NCBI GenBank assembly: GCA_036504095.1
Contig: DASXVS010000079.1
Coordinates: forward strand, 62,001 to 126,000
Direction of reading: 5' to 3'
Length of the DNA: 64,000 bases
Source: Armatimonadota bacterium
GTDB lineage: Bacteria; Armatimonadota; DTGP01; JAKQQT01
In this document: positions 8,694 to 18,382 of the stretch, piece after piece
Numbering within the stretch: position 1 is the stretch's first letter
Layout of the letters: each line of letters begins with the position of its first letter
Program-made: the position numbers and the translations under genes
The notes under the pieces: model-generated
Seen by the model: only the letters and a program-made list of their open reading frames with translations
Database searches by the model: none
Told to the model about the DNA's origin: nothing

Positions 8694-11600
8694 ATGAAGC
8701 AGACCAGCATGTTCCGGATCTCTCTGTATTGCGTCCTAGCGTCCCTCGGGTGGCTATCCACAATCAACCGATGCATGGCCGCACCTTATCTCGATAACCA
8801 GACGGTGTACTCCAACCAGGACCCGAACACCGAGACGCGGCGAAGCGATCACATCCGGCTCGCCTTCGGCCACTACAACCGGGATACCGGGATGGGCGGT
8901 ATGTCCGAGACGATGGCGCAGGGCAACCTGCAGATGTATGAGCAGATGTGGAACCGTTGGGTGGTGGAGATGGGCCTCCACGACATCAACGAGTCCGCCA
9001 CCTCCCCGAACGGTAACAAGTACAGGGCCAATTTCAACTTCTTGATGACCTGGGACGACGGGGGTGGCGGGGGCGCTTACTCGACGATGGACGCCAACGG
9101 CTTCTTCTATGCCATGGCGAACCCTGGTTACTGTCGGTATGACCCTCCGTCCGGAGCAACCCCGCACGAGTTCGGTCATGTCTGGGAGGGCACCGGTGCG
9201 GGCTTTAACGGGACGGACAGCTCCGGGTCGTGGTGGGAATGCACCGCCAACTGGATGCAGTTGCAGTTCCTGAACACATACCCGCAGGCGGGCGGCTATC
9301 TGTACAACAGCATGTACTACCCGGCCCACGGCAGGGACTACTACGATTCCTTCCTTATCTGGGAAGCGGCGCACGACGATCCCCGTTACGGTGTGGCCTG
9401 GGTCGATAACGTCTGGTCGAACGCGACTCCCGACCAGCAGGTCCACGAGTTCATCATCGACCGCATGATCCGGGTGGACTCCTCCGGCTCCCCCGATAAA
9501 GCCGGGGCGGTTAAGGACCTCTGGGGCGATATGGCGAAGAAGTCCATCACCCAGGATTTTGAGCGACAGCGCTGGTTGGCCCAGGCCAACGGCGCCGACG
9601 ACGGATCCAACTGGGACTTCTACCAGAGGTGTCGCACTCCGCTTGTGAAGATGCCCGGTACCCCGGGCTGGTATCGGCCCGAGCGGAGCCACCTTCCGAT
9701 GGAGTTCGGCTTCAACATGATCCCGCTGACTGCGACGCCGGGAATGACGGTCGGCTGCGACTTCGAATCGGACTGTGATCCGGTTCGGCAGTCCGACTGG
9801 CGAGCCTGCCTCGTGGCGGTCAGCGCCAATGGCGATGCCCGTTACTCCACCCTCTGGAACAAGGGCCTCCAGTCGATGAGGCTTTCGCTGGACGAGACGA
9901 AACTCTACCTCGTCGTGATCGCCACCCCGAAGCCCATGAAGATCGCGGACCCGGTGTGGACCGCCTATACCACCGACGCGGGCCTTCAGTTTCCTTATCG
10001 CCTGTCCTTCACCGGCGCCACGCCGAAGAATGTGGTCTACCCGGTGCACACCCACAGCGGGATGATTCAGCATCCTAACGGTGGTGGCTGGAAATCCAAC
10101 ACGGCAACGGTTGATGCTACCGCCTGGATAGGGCCCAACGCACAGGTTCTCGACACCGCCAAAGTACGGGGCTATGCCCGCATCGAAGATTACGCGGTGG
10201 TGAAGAACAGCGCGCAGGTGCGTGACTACGCCGTCGTTTACGGGCATGCGATGGTGGAGGGCAACGCCCAGGTCTATGGCAATGCCAAGGTGAGGGATTG
10301 GGGTCACGTCTTCGGCTATGCGGAGGTCTATGAGAACGCGAAGGTGATAGAACACGCCAACTGCGGCGACGGCAACGCCACCATCCATACAGAGGTGTAC
10401 GGCGCCGCCATCGTCAAAGGCACGGCCTACGTATATGACACCTCGACCTTCGGCGGATGCATCATTGTAGACGGCGATACGGCCAACGGCAACGGCACGG
10501 CCGTGGCCGACCACGGAGTGCACTTCGGCTGGGCCTGGGGGCAGGATCCGGGGCGATTCGCCGGGCTCGCGGACAACGGATACATTTACGCCCAGCACAC
10601 GTTCGAAAAAGACAACGCGGTGTTCGCCATCGACCAGTTCGGTATCAACCACGGATTCCTGATGAACGGTTGCCGGGTTGCCAAGGACACCGTTGCCCCA
10701 ACGCGCGGTGGCCGGGTTCTGCCGCTGGACGGCGTCAACCAGTACGTTGAACTCCACAATTCTGTGAACGATTTCAGGAATACAGCGATCACTGTCTGGG
10801 CGAAGTGGACCGGCAGCGCTTCCGATCAGCGCATCTGGTCGATGGGAGACGGCGCCGGCAAGGTGATGTACCTGACACCCAGCGATGGGACGACCGGTGG
10901 GCTGCGCTTTGTCATCACAGACGGTGTAACAATCGAAACGCTCGATGCGGCCGCCCCGCTGCCCACGAACACATGGAGCAATGTTGCGGTGGTTTTCTCC
11001 GGAACGACCGCCACGCTATATGTCAACGGAATCTCGGTCGCCTCCAACCCTTCCGTGACCCTCTTCCCAGACAGCCTGAATGCCCCGCTGATGGAGAACG
11101 CGAATTACCTGGGACGCGGAAACGCGGGCAACTACTACCAGGGGTATCTCGACGACTTTCGGGTGTACATGAGAGCGCTCACCCCGGGGGAAGTCGCGGC
11201 CATCTCCTCAGCCGCGGCCCCGGCGCCTGTTACCGTTACAGCGGATGTTACGCCTCCAACCCCCAACGCCGCCACCTGGCTCGTTGCACCGAATGCGATG
11301 AGCGACAGCGCCATCACGATGAGCGCAACGCCGGGCGTTGACGTCAGCGGTTGGGTGGAGTACTACTTCACCTGTGTGTCCGGCGGCGGCCACGACAGCG
11401 GCTGGGTGTCGTTCAACAAATACACGGATGTCGGCCTTGCGCCTGGCAGCTCTTACGCCTACACGATCAAGATGCGCGACCGCGCTGGAAACATGACGGG
11501 TGAATCGGCGCCGGCAGTCGTAACGACTCCAACATCCACGGTCGATGCGGCGAGTTTCGCCTACGGGCCTATCGGCATCTCCTCCAGCGCGATCAAGATG

Positions 11601-13793
11601 ACCGCCGCGGCCATCGCGAACGCCAGCGGGCAGACAGAGTACCTGTTCAGCAGGCTCGGCAAGTCCAGCGGATGGCAGGCATCGCCTACGTGGCAGGACA
11701 CAGGTCTCGCGGCGAACAGCAGTTTCACCTACACCGTTCAGATGCGTGACGCACATGGGACCGTCGGTGCTGCGTCGGCCGGTGCAGTTGCGACGGCAAC
11801 GGATATGGCCGCGCCGATCCTGCCGCGCAGCTACGCTCAGTGGCAGATGCTCCCGTATGCGACCATCGACAACAAGGTGAGCATGACCGCCCAGTCCCCG
11901 GCAACCATTGATGCGACCGGCGTTCAGTACTACTTCCATTGCACCAGTGGAAACGCGCCGGACAGCGCCTGGCAGAGCAGCGCCAGCTATCTCACTCCTT
12001 CACTTCCCGATGGAACCTTCACTTACATCTATAAGGTCCGGGACGGGGCGAGGAACGAGTCTCCGTATTCCGTCGGCTACAGCGCGACGATCACTCCCAC
12101 GAGCGGCTATCACACCTGCGCATTTGCGTCCCTGGCGACCCTGCCCGACGATAACCTGGTCACCTTCAACGGAGTCGTGATCGGAATTAACGCAGACAAC
12201 TACCTGGTGCGGGACGCCGGCGGAAGCGCGACAATCACCGTGAAGCCGAGCACCTACGCTCAGGCAACCAGCCTGTCGATGGCGTTCAAGAGCGTGACCG
12301 TAAGCGGGCACTTGTATACCCTTGCGGGGAAGCGGGTTGTCACCTATGCTACCCTCACGTCAACCGGCACTCCGGCATACAGCATCTCCGGGAAGGTCAC
12401 GACGACCGGCGGAGCCGCCGCAGTCGGCGCTACCGTGTACTTCTCGACCGCGCCCAACGCGTCCGTGAATCCAAACGGAACGGCGACGACGGATGCATAC
12501 GGCAATTACAGCATGCCGATCGTCAACGGGACGTGGTACGTTTGCGCCGGTGGAACGGCCTATGTTACCTCGGCCGATCGCGTTGTGGTCATGAACTCGG
12601 CCAATGTGCCGAACACGGACTTCACTGTGGTGATTAAGCCATCCATATCCGGAAGGGTCATCAACCAGGCCGGCGCCGCTGTTCCGGGCGCCACGGTCTG
12701 CTTCTCCACAACCCCGGACGCCGCGGCCAATCCAGCCTACACCGTCAACACCGACGCCTTGGGGAACTACACGCAGGTAGTGCCGACCGGCATCTGGTAT
12801 GTCTGCGCGGGCGCGAGGAACTACCAGATCACGATGGACCAGCGGGTCACTGCCGATAACATCATCAGCGGCGTCAACTTCACGCTGCCGAACCCGATCC
12901 CACGATCCGTTCCGCGTTCGGACCAGTTGCTGTTTTCCGCGGTGACAGACGCCCTCCCGGTTGTCGGCGCCACCGGAAACTGGCCAACGTATCTCCCGTC
13001 CGGCCAGACGCTGACGACCACCACATCCCCAACCGTGCAGGTCAGCAATCGCGTGAAATGGGAGAAAAACAACCGGATCACTTCCAACGATGGATATATT
13101 CTGGCCCGGTATGCGGCGCCCATTCCGGTTAACGGCGTAACGATCGTCGCGGCCATCAGGCCCACCTATTGCAGCCCTGGCGGTGAGCCCCGCGGCGAGA
13201 TCGTCGACATCTTCTACGATCGCTTGGCTTTGGCCATCAGCCATTCGGATGGACGGGTCATGGTGACACGGAACTACTGGAATGACTGGGGTCCTGCCAT
13301 CCCCAGTGGGAGGAAGACGGTCCTGAGCCTGGTGGTTCAAACGGACGGATCGTACAGGGCCTATTCCAACGGTTCCCAGATTATGGCCGGCGGCCCCAAC
13401 GGTGACTGGACCTCGATCAACCCGGACCACACAGCCACATGGGGCAGCGATCCCGACTACACCCACTACGTCTCCGTGGGGCGCAACGCCCCCGATGGCT
13501 GGAGCGCGTACAACGGAAACATCGGCGATGTGTTCGTGTATAAGGTGGCTCTGACCGACGCGGAACGCCAGCAATTGGAAGGCGACGTTATGGCAAGGTT
13601 CGGAACCGCCGGGCCGTACACCCTGGCTGATGCCGCGAGAGCTATCACCATTGCGGGAGGCCTTGATACCGCCACCACGGCGGACGCGATCCGCCTGAAT
13701 GCGGAATTGTCCGGCGCATCCATCTCCGCGGTGGACGGCCTGGATGCCGTTCGCATCGCTCGCAAGGTGGTGGGCTTGGAGCCCAATCCGTAA
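8694..13793 (+). CDS. Giant secreted Svx/AvrXca-like (DUF6055-type) metallopeptidase with beta-helix, LamG and dockerin-like modules
   Basis: 1699 residues. ATG 8694 is preferred over TTG 8667 because TGGAG (8681-8685) is well spaced and a signal peptide starts there (cleavage near MAA-PYL, residue 30). The N-terminal domain has RRSDHIRLAFG and a zinc motif HEFGH (158-162), with a likely third ligand in WWECTANW (about 182), resembling Svx/AvrXca virulence-type putative metallopeptidases. Next come a left-handed beta-helix of hexapeptide-like repeats (TAWIGPNAQV to NAKV, about 470-600), a LamG domain (about 670-830), three Ig/FN3-like units each with a central SGW, an OB-like segment, two regulatory-like modules, a second LamG with IFYDRLALAI, and a dockerin-like tail (DGLDAVRIARKVVG). 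A paralogue lies at 26741-30466. The substrate is unknown; a cell-wall glycoprotein is plausible. Confidence 0.75.
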   Translation: MKQTSMFRISLYCVLASLGWLSTINRCMAAPYLDNQTVYSNQDPNTETRRSDHIRLAFGHYNRDTGMGGMSETMAQGNLQMYEQMWNRWVVEMGLHDINESATSPNGNKYRANFNFLMTWDDGGGGGAYSTMDANGFFYAMANPGYCRYDPPSGATPHEFGHVWEGTGAGFNGTDSSGSWWECTANWMQLQFLNTYPQAGGYLYNSMYYPAHGRDYYDSFLIWEAAHDDPRYGVAWVDNVWSNATPDQQVHEFIIDRMIRVDSSGSPDKAGAVKDLWGDMAKKSITQDFERQRWLAQANGADDGSNWDFYQRCRTPLVKMPGTPGWYRPERSHLPMEFGFNMIPLTATPGMTVGCDFESDCDPVRQSDWRACLVAVSANGDARYSTLWNKGLQSMRLSLDETKLYLVVIATPKPMKIADPVWTAYTTDAGLQFPYRLSFTGATPKNVVYPVHTHSGMIQHPNGGGWKSNTATVDATAWIGPNAQVLDTAKVRGYARIEDYAVVKNSAQVRDYAVVYGHAMVEGNAQVYGNAKVRDWGHVFGYAEVYENAKVIEHANCGDGNATIHTEVYGAAIVKGTAYVYDTSTFGGCIIVDGDTANGNGTAVADHGVHFGWAWGQDPGRFAGLADNGYIYAQHTFEKDNAVFAIDQFGINHGFLMNGCRVAKDTVAPTRGGRVLPLDGVNQYVELHNSVNDFRNTAITVWAKWTGSASDQRIWSMGDGAGKVMYLTPSDGTTGGLRFVITDGVTIETLDAAAPLPTNTWSNVAVVFSGTTATLYVNGISVASNPSVTLFPDSLNAPLMENANYLGRGNAGNYYQGYLDDFRVYMRALTPGEVAAISSAAAPAPVTVTADVTPPTPNAATWLVAPNAMSDSAITMSATPGVDVSGWVEYYFTCVSGGGHDSGWVSFNKYTDVGLAPGSSYAYTIKMRDRAGNMTGESAPAVVTTPTSTVDAASFAYGPIGISSSAIKMTAAAIANASGQTEYLFSRLGKSSGWQASPTWQDTGLAANSSFTYTVQMRDAHGTVGAASAGAVATATDMAAPILPRSYAQWQMLPYATIDNKVSMTAQSPATIDATGVQYYFHCTSGNAPDSAWQSSASYLTPSLPDGTFTYIYKVRDGARNESPYSVGYSATITPTSGYHTCAFASLATLPDDNLVTFNGVVIGINADNYLVRDAGGSATITVKPSTYAQATSLSMAFKSVTVSGHLYTLAGKRVVTYATLTSTGTPAYSISGKVTTTGGAAAVGATVYFSTAPNASVNPNGTATTDAYGNYSMPIVNGTWYVCAGGTAYVTSADRVVVMNSANVPNTDFTVVIKPSISGRVINQAGAAVPGATVCFSTTPDAAANPAYTVNTDALGNYTQVVPTGIWYVCAGARNYQITMDQRVTADNIISGVNFTLPNPIPRSVPRSDQLLFSAVTDALPVVGATGNWPTYLPSGQTLTTTTSPTVQVSNRVKWEKNNRITSNDGYILARYAAPIPVNGVTIVAAIRPTYCSPGGEPRGEIVDIFYDRLALAISHSDGRVMVTRNYWNDWGPAIPSGRKTVLSLVVQTDGSYRAYSNGSQIMAGGPNGDWTSINPDHTATWGSDPDYTHYVSVGRNAPDGWSAYNGNIGDVFVYKVALTDAERQQLEGDVMARFGTAGPYTLADAARAITIAGGLDTATTADAIRLNAELSGASISAVDGLDAVRIARKVVGLEPNP

Positions 13794-13812
13794 GCGCTTG
13801 AAGGCCACGTGA

Positions 13813-13848
13813 ACAAGCGAGGAGGGGGCTGCCTCCCTCCTCGCTTGT
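13813..13848. terminator. Hairpin between convergent genes
   Basis: A perfect 14-bp stem, arms 13813-13826 (ACAAGCGAGGAGGG) and 13835-13848, with an 8-base loop, between the stop at 13793 (plus) and the stop at 13869 (minus). There is no clear T run; likely bidirectional. Confidence 0.65.
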
Positions 13849-13868
13849 CTACTACGTTACGACCGGCT

Positions 13869-15227
13869 TCAACCGTCTTTGAAACCGAGTTTCCGCCGCC
13901 GTGCCAGTTCGTCGCGGACCTCCTTGTCCAGATGCTGCATCGCTTCTTCGGGAGACAGGATTCCGCGAACGGCGAAATCCTCGGCTCGCGCGATGTGGTC
14001 CATCAAGAATACCTGGTAAGGCACCGGTGGCGGTGGTTCCAGGTAGGGGCTGGCCAGAATCTTGAGGAAGGTGGCGTACTGCGGGTTCTTGCGGACATAT
14101 TCCCGGTACTTCGGCGCATTGGCCACGGCCGGCCACAGCGGCAGCCATCCCCCGCGCGTGTAATACTCCGCCGCGCGCTCGGGTTTCTCCAGCCCGGACC
14201 AGAATTTGATGAACTCCCAGGCGCCCTCCACCTGCTTGGCTCCTTTAGGGATAATCATGAAGTTGCCTTCCCCAAGGCCGGCCATCGGGATTCCGCCGCG
14301 CGGGGGCGGTATCGGCGCGGTCATGTAATCGAGATTCGGGGCGTACTTGCGCACCTGCTCCACGCGCCATTGGCCGTCGATTGTGGCGGAGTAGCCGCCA
14401 TTCATGAACGGCCAGCCTCCCGCGAACGAGCGCGTGTCCAACCCAGCCTCATAGCGCACGACGTTCTCGTAGCCCAGACGTTTGCGGCGGCTCACCAGAT
14501 AGCGGAGAGCTCGAACGTTGCCGGGCGTGTTGAGTGTGACCTTCCCGGTGTTCCAGTCATAGAAACCCCCGTGAAACGAGCGCGCGATACCGAACAGACC
14601 GCTGGGTAGGAAACCCATCCTCGTGAGGTTTCCATTTTTATCGAACTGGTTCAGCCGGTCTGCGGCGCTGTCCAGTTCTTCGAGGGTAGTGGGGAACCGG
14701 TTCGGATCGAGTCCGGCCGCTTTGAACTGGCTGGGGCGGTAGTAGATCGCGAAGTCGTTGATGCCGATGGTAATCCCGTAGACGTGGTTCTTGTATGACC
14801 CGATTCGGACCGCGACAGGATATGCATCGCGCCGGAAGCGGGCCAGCAGTTCCGGTCCCATCAGATCGTCCATGGGGCGAAGCAGGTTTCCGTCCGCCCA
14901 CGTTGGGATCACCGGGTTCCACTGAGCCATGACGTCCGGCGGATCCCCGCCGGTGACGGCGAGGAGGAATTTGGAATCCGCGCTGTCCGGCACGGAGAGA
15001 GGGATAACCTCGTACTTGTCCTGGCTCTTGTTGAAGTCGTCCGCGATGCCCCTGACAACGACTTCCCATTCCGCGGTCCACATATGCCAGAACCGCACGG
15101 GGATACGGTCCTTGCGATGCTGAACCACGGGGCGCGGCCAGAAGACGATGGCGATGGCCGCCAGCGCCCCAAGAATCGCCGCGGCCTGGCGCACGCGCAC
15201 AAGCCACTTGGGAATTACGTTATCCAT
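13869..15227 (-). CDS. Sugar ABC transporter extracellular solute-binding protein (family 1)
   Basis: 452 residues. ATG 15227 is chosen over 15236 because GAAGGA lies 8 bases before it, while the upstream ATG touches that site. After a basic N-terminus there is one hydrophobic anchor (AAAILGALAAIAIVFW) with no lipobox Cys, so the protein is probably held by an uncleaved or signal-peptidase I leader. The mature part has the family-1 pattern: RFWHMWTAEW, a DDFNKS segment, then GGDPPDVMAQW, and near the C-terminus GAWEFIKFWSG. It captures a mono- or oligosaccharide for the two permeases encoded just upstream (gap of 48 bases). No ATPase gene is present, so a shared MsmK/MalK-type ATPase must be encoded elsewhere. 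Confidence 0.9.
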   Translation of the reverse strand: MDNVIPKWLVRVRQAAAILGALAAIAIVFWPRPVVQHRKDRIPVRFWHMWTAEWEVVVRGIADDFNKSQDKYEVIPLSVPDSADSKFLLAVTGGDPPDVMAQWNPVIPTWADGNLLRPMDDLMGPELLARFRRDAYPVAVRIGSYKNHVYGITIGINDFAIYYRPSQFKAAGLDPNRFPTTLEELDSAADRLNQFDKNGNLTRMGFLPSGLFGIARSFHGGFYDWNTGKVTLNTPGNVRALRYLVSRRKRLGYENVVRYEAGLDTRSFAGGWPFMNGGYSATIDGQWRVEQVRKYAPNLDYMTAPIPPPRGGIPMAGLGEGNFMIIPKGAKQVEGAWEFIKFWSGLEKPERAAEYYTRGGWLPLWPAVANAPKYREYVRKNPQYATFLKILASPYLEPPPPVPYQVFLMDHIARAEDFAVRGILSPEEAMQHLDKEVRDELARRRKLGFKDG

Positions 15228-15275
15228 TTGCAGCATCCTTCAGACCGTCTGAGCGGACGAGCACGAAGCGTCTCA

Positions 15276-16181
15276 TCAGTTCTTCCCTCCCGTGGTAGCG
15301 ATGCCCTGGATGAAGGTGCGCTGCGCGAAGAAGAATAGCAGGATGATGGGCAGCGTGAACAGCGTGGACCCCGCCATCAACTGCGACCATTTGGTGCCGT
15401 ACATCGACAGGAACTGTTGCAGGCCGTAGGCAAGTGTGTACTTGCCGGGGTCGTTCAGGTAGAGGAGGGGGCCGAAGAAATCGTTCCAGGTGCCCATGAA
15501 CTGGAACAGCGCGCAGGTGGCGAGGGCGGGCCGCGCGAGCGGGAGCACCACTTTAAGGAAAATGGTCCACTCGCTGCAACCGTCCACGCGCGCCGCCTCC
15601 GCCAGTTCCTCCGGCAGCGTCCTGAAGAACTGGGTGAGCAGGAAGATGAAAAAGGCCGAACCGCAAAAGGCCGGCACTGTGAGCGGGAGGTAGGTTCCGT
15701 ACCACCCAAGTGCTCGGAACAGCGCGAACACCGGCACCATGGTGACCTGGCCGGGCAGCGCCATCGTTGAGATCATCAGCGTGAACAGCACGCTCTTGCC
15801 CCAGAACTCCAGTCGAGCGAAAGCGTATGCCACCAGCGCGCTGGACGCAACGGCCCCGATGACCGTGATGATGCACAGTGTCAGGGTATTCCGCAGGTAG
15901 TTCAAGAACGGTACCGTGCGCAACGCGTCCGGGTAATTGCTGAACTGAATGGGGTGGGGCAGGAGATTCCTGAACGAGACAATCCCCTCAGCGCCCGAAG
16001 TCGCATATATCTGCGTGTCCGGTTTCAGCGATGTCGAGACCATCCATAACAGCGGCAGCAATGCAGGGATAGCCAGCGCCAACAGGAGGGCGTGCGTCAG
16101 GATTGTCTGCAGACGCGAAGGCGCAAGGGGGTCGCGCGAGCGGCGTTTGGGTCGAACCGGGGGAACCGGCCTAGCTGCCAT
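15276..16181 (-). CDS. Carbohydrate ABC transporter permease, MalG type
   Basis: 301 residues from the ATG at 16181, which has GAAGGTGG about 8 bases upstream and follows the MalF-type gene with an 11-base overlap. A longer frame to 16268 exists but runs through the upstream gene. About six membrane helices are visible. The cytoplasmic EAA loop reads ELAEAARVDGCSEWTIFLKV, matching the consensus EAA---DGA--------I-LP. The N-terminal 28 residues are Pro/Arg-rich. The C-terminus has the family end IQGIATTGGKN. It forms the membrane channel with the MalF-type partner. Confidence 0.92.
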   Translation of the reverse strand: MAARPVPPVRPKRRSRDPLAPSRLQTILTHALLLALAIPALLPLLWMVSTSLKPDTQIYATSGAEGIVSFRNLLPHPIQFSNYPDALRTVPFLNYLRNTLTLCIITVIGAVASSALVAYAFARLEFWGKSVLFTLMISTMALPGQVTMVPVFALFRALGWYGTYLPLTVPAFCGSAFFIFLLTQFFRTLPEELAEAARVDGCSEWTIFLKVVLPLARPALATCALFQFMGTWNDFFGPLLYLNDPGKYTLAYGLQQFLSMYGTKWSQLMAGSTLFTLPIILLFFFAQRTFIQGIATTGGKN

Positions 16182-17055
16182 AATGTACCCACCTTCGTTG
16201 CGTGCGGAAGAGAAGCGCTGTAAAGACCGTGACCAGCAGGAAGAGAATCCACGCCATCGCGCTGGCATAGCCCATGTCCAGATACCGCCACGCCCTGTTG
16301 AACAGGTACAGGGAGTAGAACATGGTGCTATCCTGAGGCCCTCCCGAAGTCATGATGAACGCCTGGGTGAAGTACTGGAACGCGCCGATGACCCCCATCA
16401 CGAGATTGAAGAAGATCACCGGCGTGAGCATTGGCAGCGTGATGTGGAAGGTCCTTTGCAGCGGGGTGGCGCCGTCCATGACCGCCGCTTCGTACAGGTG
16501 AAGCGGAATGTCCTTCAGGCCAGCGAGGTAGATGATCATACTACCGCCGACACCCCACAACCCCATGAATACCAGGCTCCAGAATGCCCACTTCGGGTCC
16601 TGAAGCCAGGCCGGTCCCACGATTCCTACCTTTGCCAGCAATCCGTTGATGAGGCCTATCTGCGGGTTGAGTATCCACACGAATACCAGCGACGTGCCAA
16701 CCGCCGGGACGATGGAAGGCAGGTAGAAGATGGTCCGGTAGGCGCTCATCCCGGCGACACGCGCATTCAGCAGCAACGACAGACCTACGCCGCAGACGAT
16801 CCCGAGAGGCACGGCAACAAAGGCGTACTTGAGCGTAATCGCAAGCGATTTCCAGAACAGCGGATCCGCGGTCAGCAGCGCGTGGTAATTCGCGGTTCCC
16901 ACCCACTCCGGCGGCGAGACGATATTGTACTTCGTGAACGAGAAATAGACGCTCGAAACGAAGGGGAACAGCGTAAAGACCAGAAACCCGAACAGCCATG
17001 GGCCGAGGAAGGCGTACCCGATGAGGTTGCGATGAAGGTGACCCTTACGTTTCAC
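16171..17055 (-). CDS. Sugar ABC transporter permease, MalF type
   Basis: 294 residues starting at a GTG (17055) whose codon overlaps the stop of the upstream gene by four bases (GTGA), with GAAGGGGAG 8 bases before it; translation is probably coupled. Six membrane segments are visible, beginning YAFLGPWLFGFLVFTLFPF. The EAA loop is YEAAVMDGATPLQRTFHI, followed by TLPMLTP. The order binding-partner gene, MalF, MalG, SBP is a normal CUT1 layout, except that a DUF4185-like enzyme leads it. Confidence 0.93.
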   Translation of the reverse strand: MKRKGHLHRNLIGYAFLGPWLFGFLVFTLFPFVSSVYFSFTKYNIVSPPEWVGTANYHALLTADPLFWKSLAITLKYAFVAVPLGIVCGVGLSLLLNARVAGMSAYRTIFYLPSIVPAVGTSLVFVWILNPQIGLINGLLAKVGIVGPAWLQDPKWAFWSLVFMGLWGVGGSMIIYLAGLKDIPLHLYEAAVMDGATPLQRTFHITLPMLTPVIFFNLVMGVIGAFQYFTQAFIMTSGGPQDSTMFYSLYLFNRAWRYLDMGYASAMAWILFLLVTVFTALLFRTQRRWVHYGS

Positions 17056-18332
17056 TGCCGCGTCTCCCCTTCGTTTGCGGCCGTCAACCTGTCACCCTTC
17101 CCGAGAAGGCGGATCTCCTGAAGGCACATCGCATAGCGGCTGCCGGTCGGGTTCGACTTGAAGGTTGTACCGCCCCAGCCGGAGCTGAAATTGGCCGCGT
17201 AACAGAGCCAGAGACTGCGCCCGTCCTTGCCGATGAACTTGGAAGGCGCGTTCACAAAATACGCCTGCTCACCGAAATTGGCGAGATATGTAACCAGACG
17301 CCACGGTCCGGTGATTCTGCTCGATTCGAGGACGTAAGTGTTGTATCGCGAAACCGTATTTCCGCCATCGGTGACGAACATGAGGTATTTCTTGATCGGC
17401 GCATCATAGGTCATCGTGACGCATCCCGTGTGATCCCGCCATTCGGCTATGGGCCTTATCTTTGCGAAGTCCTTCGTCCAGACGGCGGCGCCCTTCTTGT
17501 CGTGTCCCGCGAAGTACTCATATTTCGACGCGTCGTTCATGTTCTTGAGGCTCGGCACAACCCGGATGAGATAAACGTTATCGGCGGTGATCCAGCTGTT
17601 GTACGCGAAACGCCGGTCCTTGCCGTCGGAGGCTCCCTGCGCCACAAGGTACGCCTTGCCGTCCGGAGAGTGCTCGAGGTTCCGGCCGAAATCCACGAAA
17701 TGGGGCGCGCCGATCTTGACCGGTTCCCCGTTCAAGGCGTGCTCGTCGAACAGCGGTTTCGCCGGCGTACAGGGAGATTCCACCCAGGTTTTGCCAAGAT
17801 CGGTGGACGTTCTAAACCCCACGAAGGGGCCGAGCCATGGCCAGTTGTAGATGACCCCGTCTCTTGTGATGCCCCCGCCCGGGTGCAGGCAATACGTGCC
17901 GTAATACCAGACGCCGTTGTAGACCAGGCTCCCGCACGGGTAACGGCCCTCATAAGGGCGTGGACTGGAAGCGAACACGCTCTGCCCTGTAACGGTCAGC
18001 TTCAGCGGGTCGTCACTGAGAATCGTCGCGCTGCCGGTTGCCGCCCCCTCGCCGGCCGAACTGCAGCCCAGCCCGTTGACATTGCCATCGGTCCAGGGAG
18101 AGTACAGGTTCCCATCCGCGGCCCACGACGGGTACCATGTGTCTGCTCCTGTGTACTCGGCATGCCTCCCGGTGAATCCTATTCCCTTAAGCGTGGTCGA
18201 TGGCGGAAACGGACAATCCGCCGGCGGCGTGGAGGGCCAGACGCGGTATGAAGCCGGGCTTGCGGCGAAAACGCCGGCCGGCAGCAAGCCGGAGACGATC
18301 AGCATTACGGCGCCAACAATTCGGATGAGCAT
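17052..18332 (-). CDS. Secreted DUF4185-like beta-propeller protein (possible glycosidase)
   Basis: 426 residues from ATG 18332, which has GGAG 8 bases upstream; the ATG at 18344 has no site. The signal peptide is MLIRIVGAVMLIVSGLLPAG with cleavage near VFA-AS. The body has repeated beta-propeller blades with motifs of the DUF4185/GH43-like fold: YPSWAADGNLYSPWTDG, then GFRTSTDLGKTW, VDFGRNLEHSPDGKAYL, VTMTYDAPIKKYLMF and ESSRITGPW. Families with this pattern are five-bladed propellers acting on arabinose- or galactose-containing glycans, but the reaction here is not established. It is translationally coupled to the sugar permease gene, suggesting that it releases the sugar that is imported. 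Confidence 0.6.
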   Translation of the reverse strand: MLIRIVGAVMLIVSGLLPAGVFAASPASYRVWPSTPPADCPFPPSTTLKGIGFTGRHAEYTGADTWYPSWAADGNLYSPWTDGNVNGLGCSSAGEGAATGSATILSDDPLKLTVTGQSVFASSPRPYEGRYPCGSLVYNGVWYYGTYCLHPGGGITRDGVIYNWPWLGPFVGFRTSTDLGKTWVESPCTPAKPLFDEHALNGEPVKIGAPHFVDFGRNLEHSPDGKAYLVAQGASDGKDRRFAYNSWITADNVYLIRVVPSLKNMNDASKYEYFAGHDKKGAAVWTKDFAKIRPIAEWRDHTGCVTMTYDAPIKKYLMFVTDGGNTVSRYNTYVLESSRITGPWRLVTYLANFGEQAYFVNAPSKFIGKDGRSLWLCYAANFSSGWGGTTFKSNPTGSRYAMCLQEIRLLGKGDRLTAANEGETRQ

Positions 18333-18382
18333 TACGGACTCCATTTAGCGAGCTGCACGAAATTGGATGAATCGGCCGGCAT

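Noticed and set aside
8754-10757. Minus-strand open frame of 667 codons inside the 8694-13793 gene
   Set aside because: Antisense shadow of a high-GC coding frame: His/Val/Arg-rich, no domain, no ribosome site, and the plus-strand frame has recognisable domains throughout.
12360-13808. Minus-strand open frame of 482 codons
   Set aside because: Antisense to LamG and dockerin-like modules with clear homology; composition typical of a shadow frame.
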